From NCBI RefSeq assembly GCF_009177065.1, contig NZ_WEZF01000016.1:1-64000 (forward strand): a stretch of DNA of 64,000 bases. Reading direction: 5' to 3'. Positions within the stretch are counted from its first letter, which is position 1, and the number at the start of each line of letters is the position of its first letter. Both the position numbers and the translations under genes were made by a program. Positions 16,972-25,437 of the stretch are shown here, in pieces. This stretch comes from Tautonia marina. GTDB lineage: Bacteria; Planctomycetota; Planctomycetia; Isosphaerales; Isosphaeraceae. The notes below the pieces were generated by a model. That model did not search any database and was not told the DNA's origin. It worked only from the letters and a program-made list of their open reading frames with translations.

Positions 16972-18732
16972 ATGCGATTCCCGATTCGGGTGCTCGCCGG
17001 CTCGGCATTGCTCGGCGTCCTGACAGCGGCGGTTCCGGTGGCGGCGCAAGTCCCCGACGAGAACGCGCTGCCCAACTCGACGCTCGCCATCGTCAAGGCC
17101 AAGAGTGCCAGCGACCTGCGAGAGGCCCTCGGCCGTAGTCAGATCGGTCAGTTGCTGGCCGATCCGGCCATGGAGCCGCTGAAGGACGACGTTCGGGCCA
17201 GGTTGGGGGAGCTGGAAAATGAGCTGCAACAGCGGCTCGGCGTGAGCCTTGAGGAGTTGCTCGAAACCCCTCAGGGTCCGGCCTGGCTGGCGGTCACCCG
17301 CCGCGACGACGTGCTGCCGATCGCCGTCTTGCTGGTCGCCGACGCCGGCCAGAACGCCGATCGGATGAACGACATCATGACCCGGGGAACGGATCAGCTC
17401 GTCAAGGAAGCCAACGGTCAGTCCCGGACCGAGGAGTTCCAGGGCAAGACCCTGACGATCATCCAGCCGCCGGCCGAAGACAGCCCGCCGCTCGTCTGGA
17501 CCAATGAGGGCAGCGTCTACTTCATCGGCGTCGGGGTCGAAGGGGTCAAGGACCTGCTGGCCAATGCCGACGGCCGGGAAGATTCGCTGGCCGCCAGCGC
17601 CAACTACCAGGCCATCGGCGCGAAGCTCGGCAGCGACAGCCAGATCTGCTGGTACATCGATATTCAGCAGGCGCTACAACTGGTGATCCAGGCCGCCGCC
17701 GAGCAAGGCGGAGAGGCCGGTCAGGCCGAGGCTCTCTTGCGCACGCTGGGGGTCGATCAGCTCAAGGCCGTCGGTGGCACGGTTGACCTGGCCACCGGAG
17801 ACTACGACTCGATCTCGAAGACGTTCGTGTATGCTCCCGGCCCCCGTGCGGGCATTCTCCGGCTCGTGCAGATGCCGCCGATCGCCGCGACTCCGGAAGC
17901 CTGGGTGCCGGCCGACGTCAGCAGCTATCAGACCATTAGCTGGGATCTGGACGCGGCCTACACCGCGCTGGGTGACCTGGTGAACATGTTCCTGCCCGGA
18001 GCGATTGAAAACGTCGAGCGCGGCCTGCAAGGGCCTGGCGGCGAAACCATTCGCTTCCAGCAAGACATTTTCACGCCGCTCGGCGATCGGATCACCATCC
18101 TCTCCGACTTCGAAGGGGAAGGAGCCGAGATCGACGCGGAAAGCCAGCGCGCCCTGTTCGCAGTTGAACTGGACGACGAGCAAGCCTTCCAGACGACGCT
18201 GAACAAGATTTTCGCCATCACCGGCGCGAATCCGAAGACGCGAGACTTCCAGGGCACGACGATCTACGACGTCGAGCTTCCGGAACTGCCGGCCGCTCCG
18301 GGTGCTCCGCAGATGCAGCTCTCCGGCAACGTGAGCATTGCCATTGCCAAGGGCTACCTCTTCGCCACCGGCCGCGCTCCGCTGCTCGAACAGATCCTTC
18401 GCGGTGGCGGCAGCAGCCTGGCCGACGATGCTCAGTTCCAGAGCGTCGCCTCGAAGTTCCCGGATCAGGTTTCGACCTTCGCCTACAACCGACCCGAGGA
18501 ACAGGCCCGAGCCGTGTACAACACGGTCACCAGCGGCCAGTTCCAGGAAGCCCTCGACCTCGCCGGCAACGCCGGAGGCGCCGATGTGCCCGACCTGTCG
18601 GAGCTGATCGACGTTGAGAAGATTCCCGAGTTCTCCGTCTTCGCCAAGTACCTCACCCAGGGGGGGAGCTACAGCGTGATGGAGGATGACGGCTTGATGA
18701 TCATCCAGTTCTCGCTGCCGAAGGGAAACTGA
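16972..18732 (+). CDS. Large exported protein, DUF3352-like, function unknown
   Basis: The protein has 586 residues from ATG 16972, with GAAGAAGGAGAAAAG upstream. The signal peptide ends at VPVAAQ. The body has repeated alternating helix/strand patterns typical of planctomycete proteins annotated as DUF3352-like, with segments such as LPNSTLAIVKAKSASDLREAL and many QF/FQGTTIYDV units. I see no catalytic motif. GC and codon use match the window. It is followed by a strong hairpin at 18769-18798. Confidence 0.7.
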   Translation: MRFPIRVLAGSALLGVLTAAVPVAAQVPDENALPNSTLAIVKAKSASDLREALGRSQIGQLLADPAMEPLKDDVRARLGELENELQQRLGVSLEELLETPQGPAWLAVTRRDDVLPIAVLLVADAGQNADRMNDIMTRGTDQLVKEANGQSRTEEFQGKTLTIIQPPAEDSPPLVWTNEGSVYFIGVGVEGVKDLLANADGREDSLAASANYQAIGAKLGSDSQICWYIDIQQALQLVIQAAAEQGGEAGQAEALLRTLGVDQLKAVGGTVDLATGDYDSISKTFVYAPGPRAGILRLVQMPPIAATPEAWVPADVSSYQTISWDLDAAYTALGDLVNMFLPGAIENVERGLQGPGGETIRFQQDIFTPLGDRITILSDFEGEGAEIDAESQRALFAVELDDEQAFQTTLNKIFAITGANPKTRDFQGTTIYDVELPELPAAPGAPQMQLSGNVSIAIAKGYLFATGRAPLLEQILRGGGSSLADDAQFQSVASKFPDQVSTFAYNRPEEQARAVYNTVTSGQFQEALDLAGNAGGADVPDLSELIDVEKIPEFSVFAKYLTQGGSYSVMEDDGLMIIQFSLPKGN

Positions 18733-18768
18733 TCTCCCGAAGGTAGGCAAGACGACGGGGATTTCTCT

Positions 18769-18798
18769 CCGCCTCGCCCCCGACCCGGGGCGAGGCGG
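18769..18798 (+). terminator. GC-rich hairpin after the exported-protein gene
   Basis: CCGCCTCGCCCC and GGGGCGAGGCGG form a perfect 12-bp stem with a 6-nt loop, starting 36 bases after the stop at 18732. The downstream T-content is low, so it could be a structural terminator or an RNA-stability hairpin. Confidence 0.6.
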
Positions 18799-19000
18799 GG
18801 ACCGTTCTCTCCGACCCGATCGACGTGACGGCGGCGGATCGTGGGTTCCTCTGGGGACCTGGGGTCTGCCGCCGTTACTTTGCGCAGCTTCGGCTCAAGC
18901 CGTGCGACCGGATTGACCGATCGAGTGGGTGATCCGATCGCGCGGTGGCACCAATGGCCTGCCCGCGTGGAGGGAATGGCCAAAGGTCGGGAGGAGTCCG

Positions 19001-21628
19001 ATGCGGGATCGCAATGGTAGCGGGTCGATCCGACGATGGCTCGGGGCGGGCAGCTCGGCTGTCGAACGACGGCGGGCGCGTCGCCCTCGGCTCGAAGGGC
19101 TTGAGCCTCGCCAGATGCTCGTCGCCTCGCTCAATCCGATTCCGAACCTCTCGGTCGCGGCCGACCTGGGCCGGGTGGTTCCGCTGGAGGGGGGGACCGA
19201 GGCTCAGCAGTTTTCGGTCACGTCCAGCAATCCGAATATCGGTGTCTCGGTCGTGGAGGGGTCGTTCCTGTCCGTGGATGTCTCGCACACGTCAAGCGGC
19301 TCGGGCGATCCGGCCTTCTCGGGAACGATGACGTTTCAGCTCTTTGACGAGCTGACACCCACGACCGTTGATCGGATTCTGGCGCTGGTGAACCAGGGGT
19401 TCTATACCTCGCCGACGACCAACCCCAACCCGGATTTCACGAACCTCCCGAGCAAGAATTTCCATCGGATCGCGGAGGGCTTCCCCGGCGATGCGTTCAT
19501 CGTGCAGGGTGGCTCGGCCAATGGGAACGGAACGGGCGAAATCAACCAGCCAGGCTTCCCGTTCGCCGACGAGTTCCTCGCTCCCCTGGTGTTCAACGGC
19601 CAGGGTCAACTGGCGATGGCCAACGCGGGAGACGACACGAACAGCTCGCAGTTCTTCGTGACCACGGGGTCTCCCCGGTTCCTCGACTTCAATCACACGA
19701 TCTTCGGGCAACTGGTCGAGGGAGCCGACGTCCTCGAACGGATGACGCAGGTTTCGCGAGACGCGAACGATGCCCCCGTCTCTCCCATCCTGATTACCGC
19801 CACGCGAGTCAGTGAGGCCAACCCGAACGGCACGTTGCTGATCAACACCACATCGGCTGCGGCAGGAGAGTCGGCAACGATCACGGTCACGGCCTCGACG
19901 CCGTCGGATGGCTCGACGGATGTCGAGACGTTCCAGGTGGCGGTGGTCGCCAACGCCGAGAGCCAGCGGCCCTTCCTCCGGCCGGTGAGCGATCAGATCA
20001 CCCTGCCGAACCAGCCGGTTCAGTTCCAGCTGAACGCCGTCAGCACGAACCCGGGAGCCGAGCTGACCTTCGCCGTCGGCGGTGGGGTTTCTCCGAGTGG
20101 AACCTTCGCTCCGGTCCAGAATGCCACGGCCACGGTCGATGCCAACGGGCTGGTGACCGTCACGCCTAATGCGGGATTTGAGGGGGTGATCGACCTGCTC
20201 GTCGGGGTCCGCGATCAGGTCAACCGCACCACCAATCTCAATGCGGTCAGCAACTTCGACACCGATCGGATCACGCTGACGGTCACGACCAATACCCAGC
20301 CGACGGCCACCCCCGTCTCCGTCCAGACCGAGCAGAACGATGCGGTGACCATCCAGCTGGCCGGGCAAACCGGGAACCCGGGATCGCAGCAGACCCTGAC
20401 CTACGAGCTGACCGGACCTCCGGTTCATGGCTTGATCTCCCAGTTTAACGCCCAGACCGGAACGCTCGTCTACACACCGTTCACCAACTTCCAGGGGAAC
20501 GACTCCTTCGGATTCCGGGTCCGAGACGTCGGTGATCCGACACCGAACCTGACGAGTGAACCGGCCGAGGTGTCGATTCTGGTTCAGGGGGGCGACCCGA
20601 TCGCCGTTCCCCCCACGGCCTCGTCGCAGTTGCTGACCATTCCGCCGAACGCTCCGGTCCCGGTCCAGCTCCAGGGGTATCCCGGGACGGCCGATGCCGG
20701 GCAGACCCTCACGTATGAGATCGACACAACCAGCACGCTGGGAACGGTTTCCAACTTCGACGCCGACACCGGCACATTGATTTACACGCCGCCGACCGGG
20801 TTTGCCGGGACGGACAGCCTGACCTTCTCGGTCCGTCAGATCGGTGAGCCGGGGTCGGGCCTCGAAAGCGATTCGGCGTCGGTCACCTTCACGGTGACCG
20901 GAGCGGTGACCACCGGCGCCGTTCGCCAGATCGGGAACGTCTTGCTCGTCACCCCACCCCCGGGCCGTTTGGTCAACCCAGACCCGAACACGATTGAGGT
21001 CAGTGTGATCGGCGGCCGGGTTTCGGTATCGATCAACGGCCTGATCGACACGATGCAGCCGCTGGTCAGCGAGCTGGAACGGGTGGTCGTTTACGGCACC
21101 AAGGCCAGCGACACGATCACGATTGCCCCGGATGTTCCCTTGCTGGCAACGCTCGACGGCGGCCTCGGCGGGCGCAACCAGCTTCAGGCCGGCGACCTGC
21201 CGACTCGGCTGCACGGCTGGTTCGGCCACAATACGCTCCGGGGAGGAGCCGCCCGCGACGCCCTGATCGGCCGGATGGGACGGGTGCGATTCCTGCCGAG
21301 CCCCGGAGACGATCTGGTCTTTGCTGGTGATCCGAACCTGTTCCCGCAGGTCGACAAACACGCGAGAGATCAAGGGATTCCCCCCACCGGCCAGTTCTTC
21401 CGGTTCGTCCGGGATCGCCTGGTGCCGGTGCCGACTCCTCCCCCGCAGGCCCAGGGCCGAATCGTCCTGCATCCCCGTCGGACGAACGTCACCATTCCCC
21501 AGTTCAACCTTCCCGAAGCGCCGGGAGGGGGACAGACCGCCGCGCAATCGCCGGCGATCCTCGCCGCCCAGCAGCGCCGGGCCGAACGACTCGCCGCGCG
21601 GCAGAACCAGGACAATCAAGTCTCTTGA
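19001..21628 (+). CDS. Exported LEPR-XLL cyclophilin with cadherin-like repeats
   Basis: The protein has 875 residues from ATG 19001 (GGGAGGAGTCCG upstream). The N terminus has the LEPR-XLL-type motif LEGLEPRQML at residues 31-40, after an arginine-rich stretch. Residues ~60-260 form a cyclophilin-type peptidyl-prolyl isomerase domain (FHRIAEGFPGDAFIVQGGS, then SSQFFVTTGSP and FGQLVEGADVLERM). The rest consists of about four tandem beta-sandwich repeats, each with a TPF/GTLxYTPxxxFxGxDSF ending and threonine/valine-rich strands. A hydrophilic C-terminal tail ends in ERLAARQNQDNQVS. It probably acts at the cell surface, isomerising proline bonds in exported proteins. Confidence 0.88.
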   Translation: MRDRNGSGSIRRWLGAGSSAVERRRARRPRLEGLEPRQMLVASLNPIPNLSVAADLGRVVPLEGGTEAQQFSVTSSNPNIGVSVVEGSFLSVDVSHTSSGSGDPAFSGTMTFQLFDELTPTTVDRILALVNQGFYTSPTTNPNPDFTNLPSKNFHRIAEGFPGDAFIVQGGSANGNGTGEINQPGFPFADEFLAPLVFNGQGQLAMANAGDDTNSSQFFVTTGSPRFLDFNHTIFGQLVEGADVLERMTQVSRDANDAPVSPILITATRVSEANPNGTLLINTTSAAAGESATITVTASTPSDGSTDVETFQVAVVANAESQRPFLRPVSDQITLPNQPVQFQLNAVSTNPGAELTFAVGGGVSPSGTFAPVQNATATVDANGLVTVTPNAGFEGVIDLLVGVRDQVNRTTNLNAVSNFDTDRITLTVTTNTQPTATPVSVQTEQNDAVTIQLAGQTGNPGSQQTLTYELTGPPVHGLISQFNAQTGTLVYTPFTNFQGNDSFGFRVRDVGDPTPNLTSEPAEVSILVQGGDPIAVPPTASSQLLTIPPNAPVPVQLQGYPGTADAGQTLTYEIDTTSTLGTVSNFDADTGTLIYTPPTGFAGTDSLTFSVRQIGEPGSGLESDSASVTFTVTGAVTTGAVRQIGNVLLVTPPPGRLVNPDPNTIEVSVIGGRVSVSINGLIDTMQPLVSELERVVVYGTKASDTITIAPDVPLLATLDGGLGGRNQLQAGDLPTRLHGWFGHNTLRGGAARDALIGRMGRVRFLPSPGDDLVFAGDPNLFPQVDKHARDQGIPPTGQFFRFVRDRLVPVPTPPPQAQGRIVLHPRRTNVTIPQFNLPEAPGGGQTAAQSPAILAAQQRRAERLAARQNQDNQVS

Positions 21629-22227
21629 TCGCGTCCTGACAATGACTTACGATCAATTCAACTGAACCGCGGCCGGGTCACCCGAATTCCCTCGGGCGAT
21701 TCGGCCGCGTTCGGTCGTTGACCGTTGCGTACGGCATCCTGACACCTCCTCTGATTCGATCATCCGTCCGTTCGGTGGTAGCTGGCCGACCGGATCGCCT
21801 TTGCCAGGCACGGTTTCCTTGATCCGCACCCTGAGCGGATCGCCCTGGATCCGTTGTTCGCGGGCCGCTTGTGACGTGCGCTCCTGAGGCCCTGAAAGTC
21901 TTGCATCGAACACCTGGCAAACCGTGAGCGATGAGAAATCGCTACCCTGGCGGAGCCCCATGTCTTAGGGTGAACTTAGGCTCGATGCGGCAATCTTGAC
22001 CTCACGGGGTGTCCCCGCTAGCATTTGATTGGATGCATGAATTGTGTCGTCCTGGAACTTTCGAACGGGGGGAGGAATTGGCCTCGTCGAGAATTGCGGT
22101 TTCGCTAGGATGATCGGGCGAGGTGGAGGACTCCGCCTGAATCTCGATGGCGAGGTGAAGGGATCGGCAGGCATGGCCGGAAAGAGGATGCCGGCGATGG
22201 CTCCGAATCGAAACGGGGGACGGAACG
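21629..22227. other. Gene-poor region upstream of the sigma factor gene
   Basis: I find no convincing coding frame. An imperfect GC-rich inverted repeat (CGCGGCCG... / CGGCCGCG) follows the stop of the cyclophilin gene near 21667-21706. The region from 21960 to 22100 is richer in A/T and is where the sigma-factor promoter should lie, but I see no clear -35/-10 pair. Confidence 0.35.
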
Positions 22228-23031
22228 GTGAGCGATGAGGTCCAGCGAAAGGCGCGACGGTCCTATCGCCCGGGAGTCGAGGGGCTGGAGGCGTTGCGGC
22301 TGCTGAGCGGCCTGATGACCTCGCCTCCGGCGGTCCCGGCCGAGCATGGGGCGTTGTCCGTCGCGGTCTCCGACCCGCCGCCGGTGTTCGAGCCGACCGT
22401 CGATTCGGACGCCTGGGACGCGGCGATCGACCAGGCCTTTTCGGCCGAGTTCTTCACCCCTTCGCAAACCGAGGCGGTCGAGGAGCACGAGCGGTCGGAT
22501 TCGGAAGCAATTCGAGGGGGGCTCTCGCAGCTCGATCGGTACCTGGCGCGCACCTGGATGCGGGCCGGCTTGCCTCCTCAGAAGCACGACGACTGCACGC
22601 AAGCGGTGTACGTCAGCCTCCTGAAGCAACTGGGCCGTCCGGGCTTCGATGAGCTGATGGTCGCCGTCGGGGTGCTGGGGATCCGGGAGGTCTTCAGCCG
22701 AGAGCGAGACGAGGGGACCACCTTCTTCCGCGCCATCGACGCAACCAAGAAACGAGCCCAACGCGAGCGCAAGCTCCGATCGCTCGACGATGGTCCGGAT
22801 GACCCTTCGGCCCCGTTCCGGGAACGGGACTGGGTGGAGGATCTGGGCGAGGCGATCGAACGGAGCCTCAATCCCCGGGAGGCGGACCTGATTCGGGCGA
22901 CCCTCCAGGGAGAAACGCCGGCCGAGATCGCCGAGCGCTGGGGAGTCGCTCCCAAGACCGTCAGCAACGAGAAATCGCGGGCCTTCCAGAAGCTCCGATC
23001 GTTCCTGAGCACGCTGGAGCCGGTGGCCTGA
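22228..23031 (+). CDS. Sigma-70-like factor with N-terminal LEPR-XLL-like motif
   Basis: The protein has 267 residues from GTG 22228 (GGGGGACGGAACG upstream). Residues 8-27 read KARRSYRPGVEGLEALRLLS, which has the arginine-rich lead and LExLxLLS core of planctomycete exported LEPR-XLL proteins, although this is a transcription factor. Residues 30-95 are an acidic, unstructured-looking linker. A sigma region 2-like helix set (LDRYLARTWMRAGLPPQKHDD) and a region 4 (LNPREADLIRATLQG... TVSNEKSRAFQKLRSFL) follow, so the sigma assignment is good. It resembles ECF factors of the group with long N termini. No anti-sigma gene adjoins; the flanking gene products are exported. Confidence 0.82.
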   Translation: MSDEVQRKARRSYRPGVEGLEALRLLSGLMTSPPAVPAEHGALSVAVSDPPPVFEPTVDSDAWDAAIDQAFSAEFFTPSQTEAVEEHERSDSEAIRGGLSQLDRYLARTWMRAGLPPQKHDDCTQAVYVSLLKQLGRPGFDELMVAVGVLGIREVFSRERDEGTTFFRAIDATKKRAQRERKLRSLDDGPDDPSAPFRERDWVEDLGEAIERSLNPREADLIRATLQGETPAEIAERWGVAPKTVSNEKSRAFQKLRSFLSTLEPVA

Positions 23032-23661
23032 GTGGACTGGAGCCGAGCCCGCCCTTGTCCTTCAGACCACGCGACGAGCTGAGGGGTGGAGAGGAATCCC
23101 GGACGCTCGAAGGCGACAATCTTACACGCCTGGTGGCGAACCTTTGGTTGTTCGTACAATCCGAGGGATCGAACTTCAGCAAATCTTGAAGGGCCTCAGG
23201 AGGGTTCTCCGGACCGTGCCGGTCGTGTCGGTCAGAGGCGGTCCCGATCGGTGGAATCGAGCCTGTTCGAGCCAGGTCGATATGATAGATTGAATTGTGA
23301 CGGGCGTTCGCGAACGAGTGATTGCCCTGATCGTGATCGGAGCGCCGATCATCGCCGCCTGCCGCCTTCCCTGATCGGGTTTGCCTGAGTGGTCCTCGGC
23401 ATGGGGCGTGCATTGTGCTTGCGAAGGCACCTTCGAAGCGTTTCCTCACTCGGTGATTGACTTCCTCAAAGACGTGCAGCCACGGATCGGTGCGCGGATG
23501 GATCACGGAAGACCTGGTCTGTGGTCACCGCTTGCGATCCTCGACCCCGATCGTTCCCTTCCCGGCACGAGTCCACGGCGAGCTGAACCAGCGGCAATCC
23601 TTTCGGCCAGGGCTTTTGAGGTCTGTCCCGCAATCGATCCAAAGCGGGAGGATCGTGGCCG
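23032..23661. other. Gene-poor region upstream of the S41 protease
   Basis: No credible gene in 630 bp. The open frames on both strands are arginine/serine/proline-rich with no recognisable family. The section around 23260-23340 is slightly richer in A/T. It may hold the protease promoter, but I see no clear consensus. Confidence 0.35.
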
Positions 23662-25377
23662 ATGCTCGCCCTGCTTCGAGGTCCCTTGACGGGACTTTTC
23701 ATCCTGGCGTTGGCATTCCTGCCCGCCTCGCCCATGGCGGCGAACTCGGCGGTCGAGACCGAAGGCGTGGGCTCGATCGTCCGGCAATCGATCCCTCGAT
23801 CCGAGGCGTCGAGCACGGTCGAGCCGAGGACGCCCGAAGACGCTCTGACCGAGGCCCTGGAGCGGGAGCGTGCCCGGGACTGGTCCGGCGCGATGGACCT
23901 TTACGAGCAGGCGCTGGAACGCTGGCCGAGTCGGACGGACTTTCGCCACCGCCTGCGGCTCTGCCAGACCCACTACCGGCTCGGTCGTCGCTACGAGGAC
24001 CGGAGCTTCCGGAGCGTCCTGCTTCGACTTCCCCGGTCGGATGTGATGGCGCTTTATGAGGAATTGCTGGAACGAATCGAAATCGGCTATGTTGATCCGG
24101 TCCGCTTCGAACCTCTCTTGAGACACGGTTACGATAATCTGGAGGTCGCCCTGCGTGACCCGGTCTTCCTCGAAGCCCACCGCATTGATGCGTCGGAGCG
24201 GGCCGATCGGGTTCGGTGGCTTCGAGACGCCTATCGATCGCAGCGAGCGAAGCTTTCAGTGCAGTCCCGGGGGGACGCGAACGCCCAGGTCGAGTCGGCA
24301 TGCGACCTCGGCCAGCGGGCTCTGGGATTACCCGAGGCCGCCATCGCGCTTGAATTCGTGTATGGAGCTTGCGACGCGCTCGACGATTACACCGGCTGTC
24401 TCACGCCGGACAAGCTGTCGGATCTGTACGCCGAGATTGACGGGAACTTCGTTGGGATCGGTGTCGAGCTGAAACGCTCGGAGCGGGGGCTCTTGCTGGT
24501 CAACGTCATCCGGGATGGTCCGGCCTGGGAGGCCGGGTTGAAGCCCGGCGAGCAGATCGTGGTGGTCGACGGCCAACCGCTCGACGGGCTGAGCCTCGAC
24601 GCGGCGGCCGGCATGCTTCAGGGAGTCGAGAATTCCGGGTTCGCGGTCGAAGTGCTGGGGCGGGATGGCCAGACAAGGACGGTGGATCTGGTGCGGCGTC
24701 CGGTGGAAGTCTGGAGCGTGGAATCGTCGGCCTTGCTTCCCGGCGGCATCGGCTTCATCCGGTTGATCAGTTTCCAGAAGACCACCCTGGCGGAGATGGA
24801 TCGGGCGGTGGCCGACCTTCAGGCCAAGGGGATGCACCATCTGGTGCTGGACCTTCGCGGGAATCCCGGTGGCTTGTTGAATGTGGCGGTCGAACTGGCG
24901 GATCGGTTCCTCGATCGCGGCCGAATTGTCGCCACGAGGGGCAGGGCCCCCGGCCAGACGTTTGATTATCTCGCCTCGCAGGCGACCCCCTGGCAAATGC
25001 CGGTCACGCTCCTGGTCGATGGCGACAGCGCCAGCGCGAGCGAGATTCTGGCCGGAGCCTTGAAGGAACATCGTCGGGCGGTGGTCATCGGCGAGCGGAC
25101 CTTCGGCAAGGGATCGGTGCAGAGCATCTATCCGCTTCGGGCGGCCGACGCGGCGCTGAAGCTCACCACGGCCAAGTTCTACTCGCCGAACGACCGGCCG
25201 TATAGCGAGTACGGCGTGTCGCCCGATATCGAGGTCGCCTCGTCGGCCCGACCGGCGTCGGATCGGAGTGAGGAGGCCATCGAACCGATTCCGTTCGGTG
25301 ATCCGGAGCGAGACCCGGCGCTTCGAATCGCCATCCGGAGGGTGCAGGCCGAAGACCTGGCCGGAAACGCTCGCTAG
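23662..25377 (+). CDS. C-terminal processing protease (S41, CtpA-like)
   Basis: The protein has 571 residues from ATG 23662, with GGGAGGATCGTGGCCG before it. A signal peptide (ALAFLPASPMAAN) leads to a ~230-residue helical region with TPR-like pairs (WSGAMDLYEQALERWP). The PDZ domain is NFVGIGVELKRSERGLLLVN... GPAWEAGLKPGE. The S41 core has FQKTTLAEMDRA, LDLRGNPGGLL, the serine loop DGDSASASEILAGAL and the lysine loop GERTFGKGSVQ. The enzyme cuts exported proteins near their C terminus. It is followed by a beta-propeller gene 60 bp downstream. Confidence 0.92.
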   Translation: MLALLRGPLTGLFILALAFLPASPMAANSAVETEGVGSIVRQSIPRSEASSTVEPRTPEDALTEALERERARDWSGAMDLYEQALERWPSRTDFRHRLRLCQTHYRLGRRYEDRSFRSVLLRLPRSDVMALYEELLERIEIGYVDPVRFEPLLRHGYDNLEVALRDPVFLEAHRIDASERADRVRWLRDAYRSQRAKLSVQSRGDANAQVESACDLGQRALGLPEAAIALEFVYGACDALDDYTGCLTPDKLSDLYAEIDGNFVGIGVELKRSERGLLLVNVIRDGPAWEAGLKPGEQIVVVDGQPLDGLSLDAAAGMLQGVENSGFAVEVLGRDGQTRTVDLVRRPVEVWSVESSALLPGGIGFIRLISFQKTTLAEMDRAVADLQAKGMHHLVLDLRGNPGGLLNVAVELADRFLDRGRIVATRGRAPGQTFDYLASQATPWQMPVTLLVDGDSASASEILAGALKEHRRAVVIGERTFGKGSVQSIYPLRAADAALKLTTAKFYSPNDRPYSEYGVSPDIEVASSARPASDRSEEAIEPIPFGDPERDPALRIAIRRVQAEDLAGNAR

Positions 25378-25437
25378 AATCAACGGACGGTGACCGTTGC
25401 CGGTTCTTCGAGCCGGCTCAGGGAGGGACGTTCGACC

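Noticed and set aside
19292-21619. A long leftward open frame across the cyclophilin gene
   Set aside because: Antisense shadow of the cyclophilin gene; arginine/glycine-rich peptide with no family features.
23086-23388. A small rightward ORF upstream of the S41 protease
   Set aside because: The peptide is basic and low-complexity with no motif or ribosome site; considered chance.
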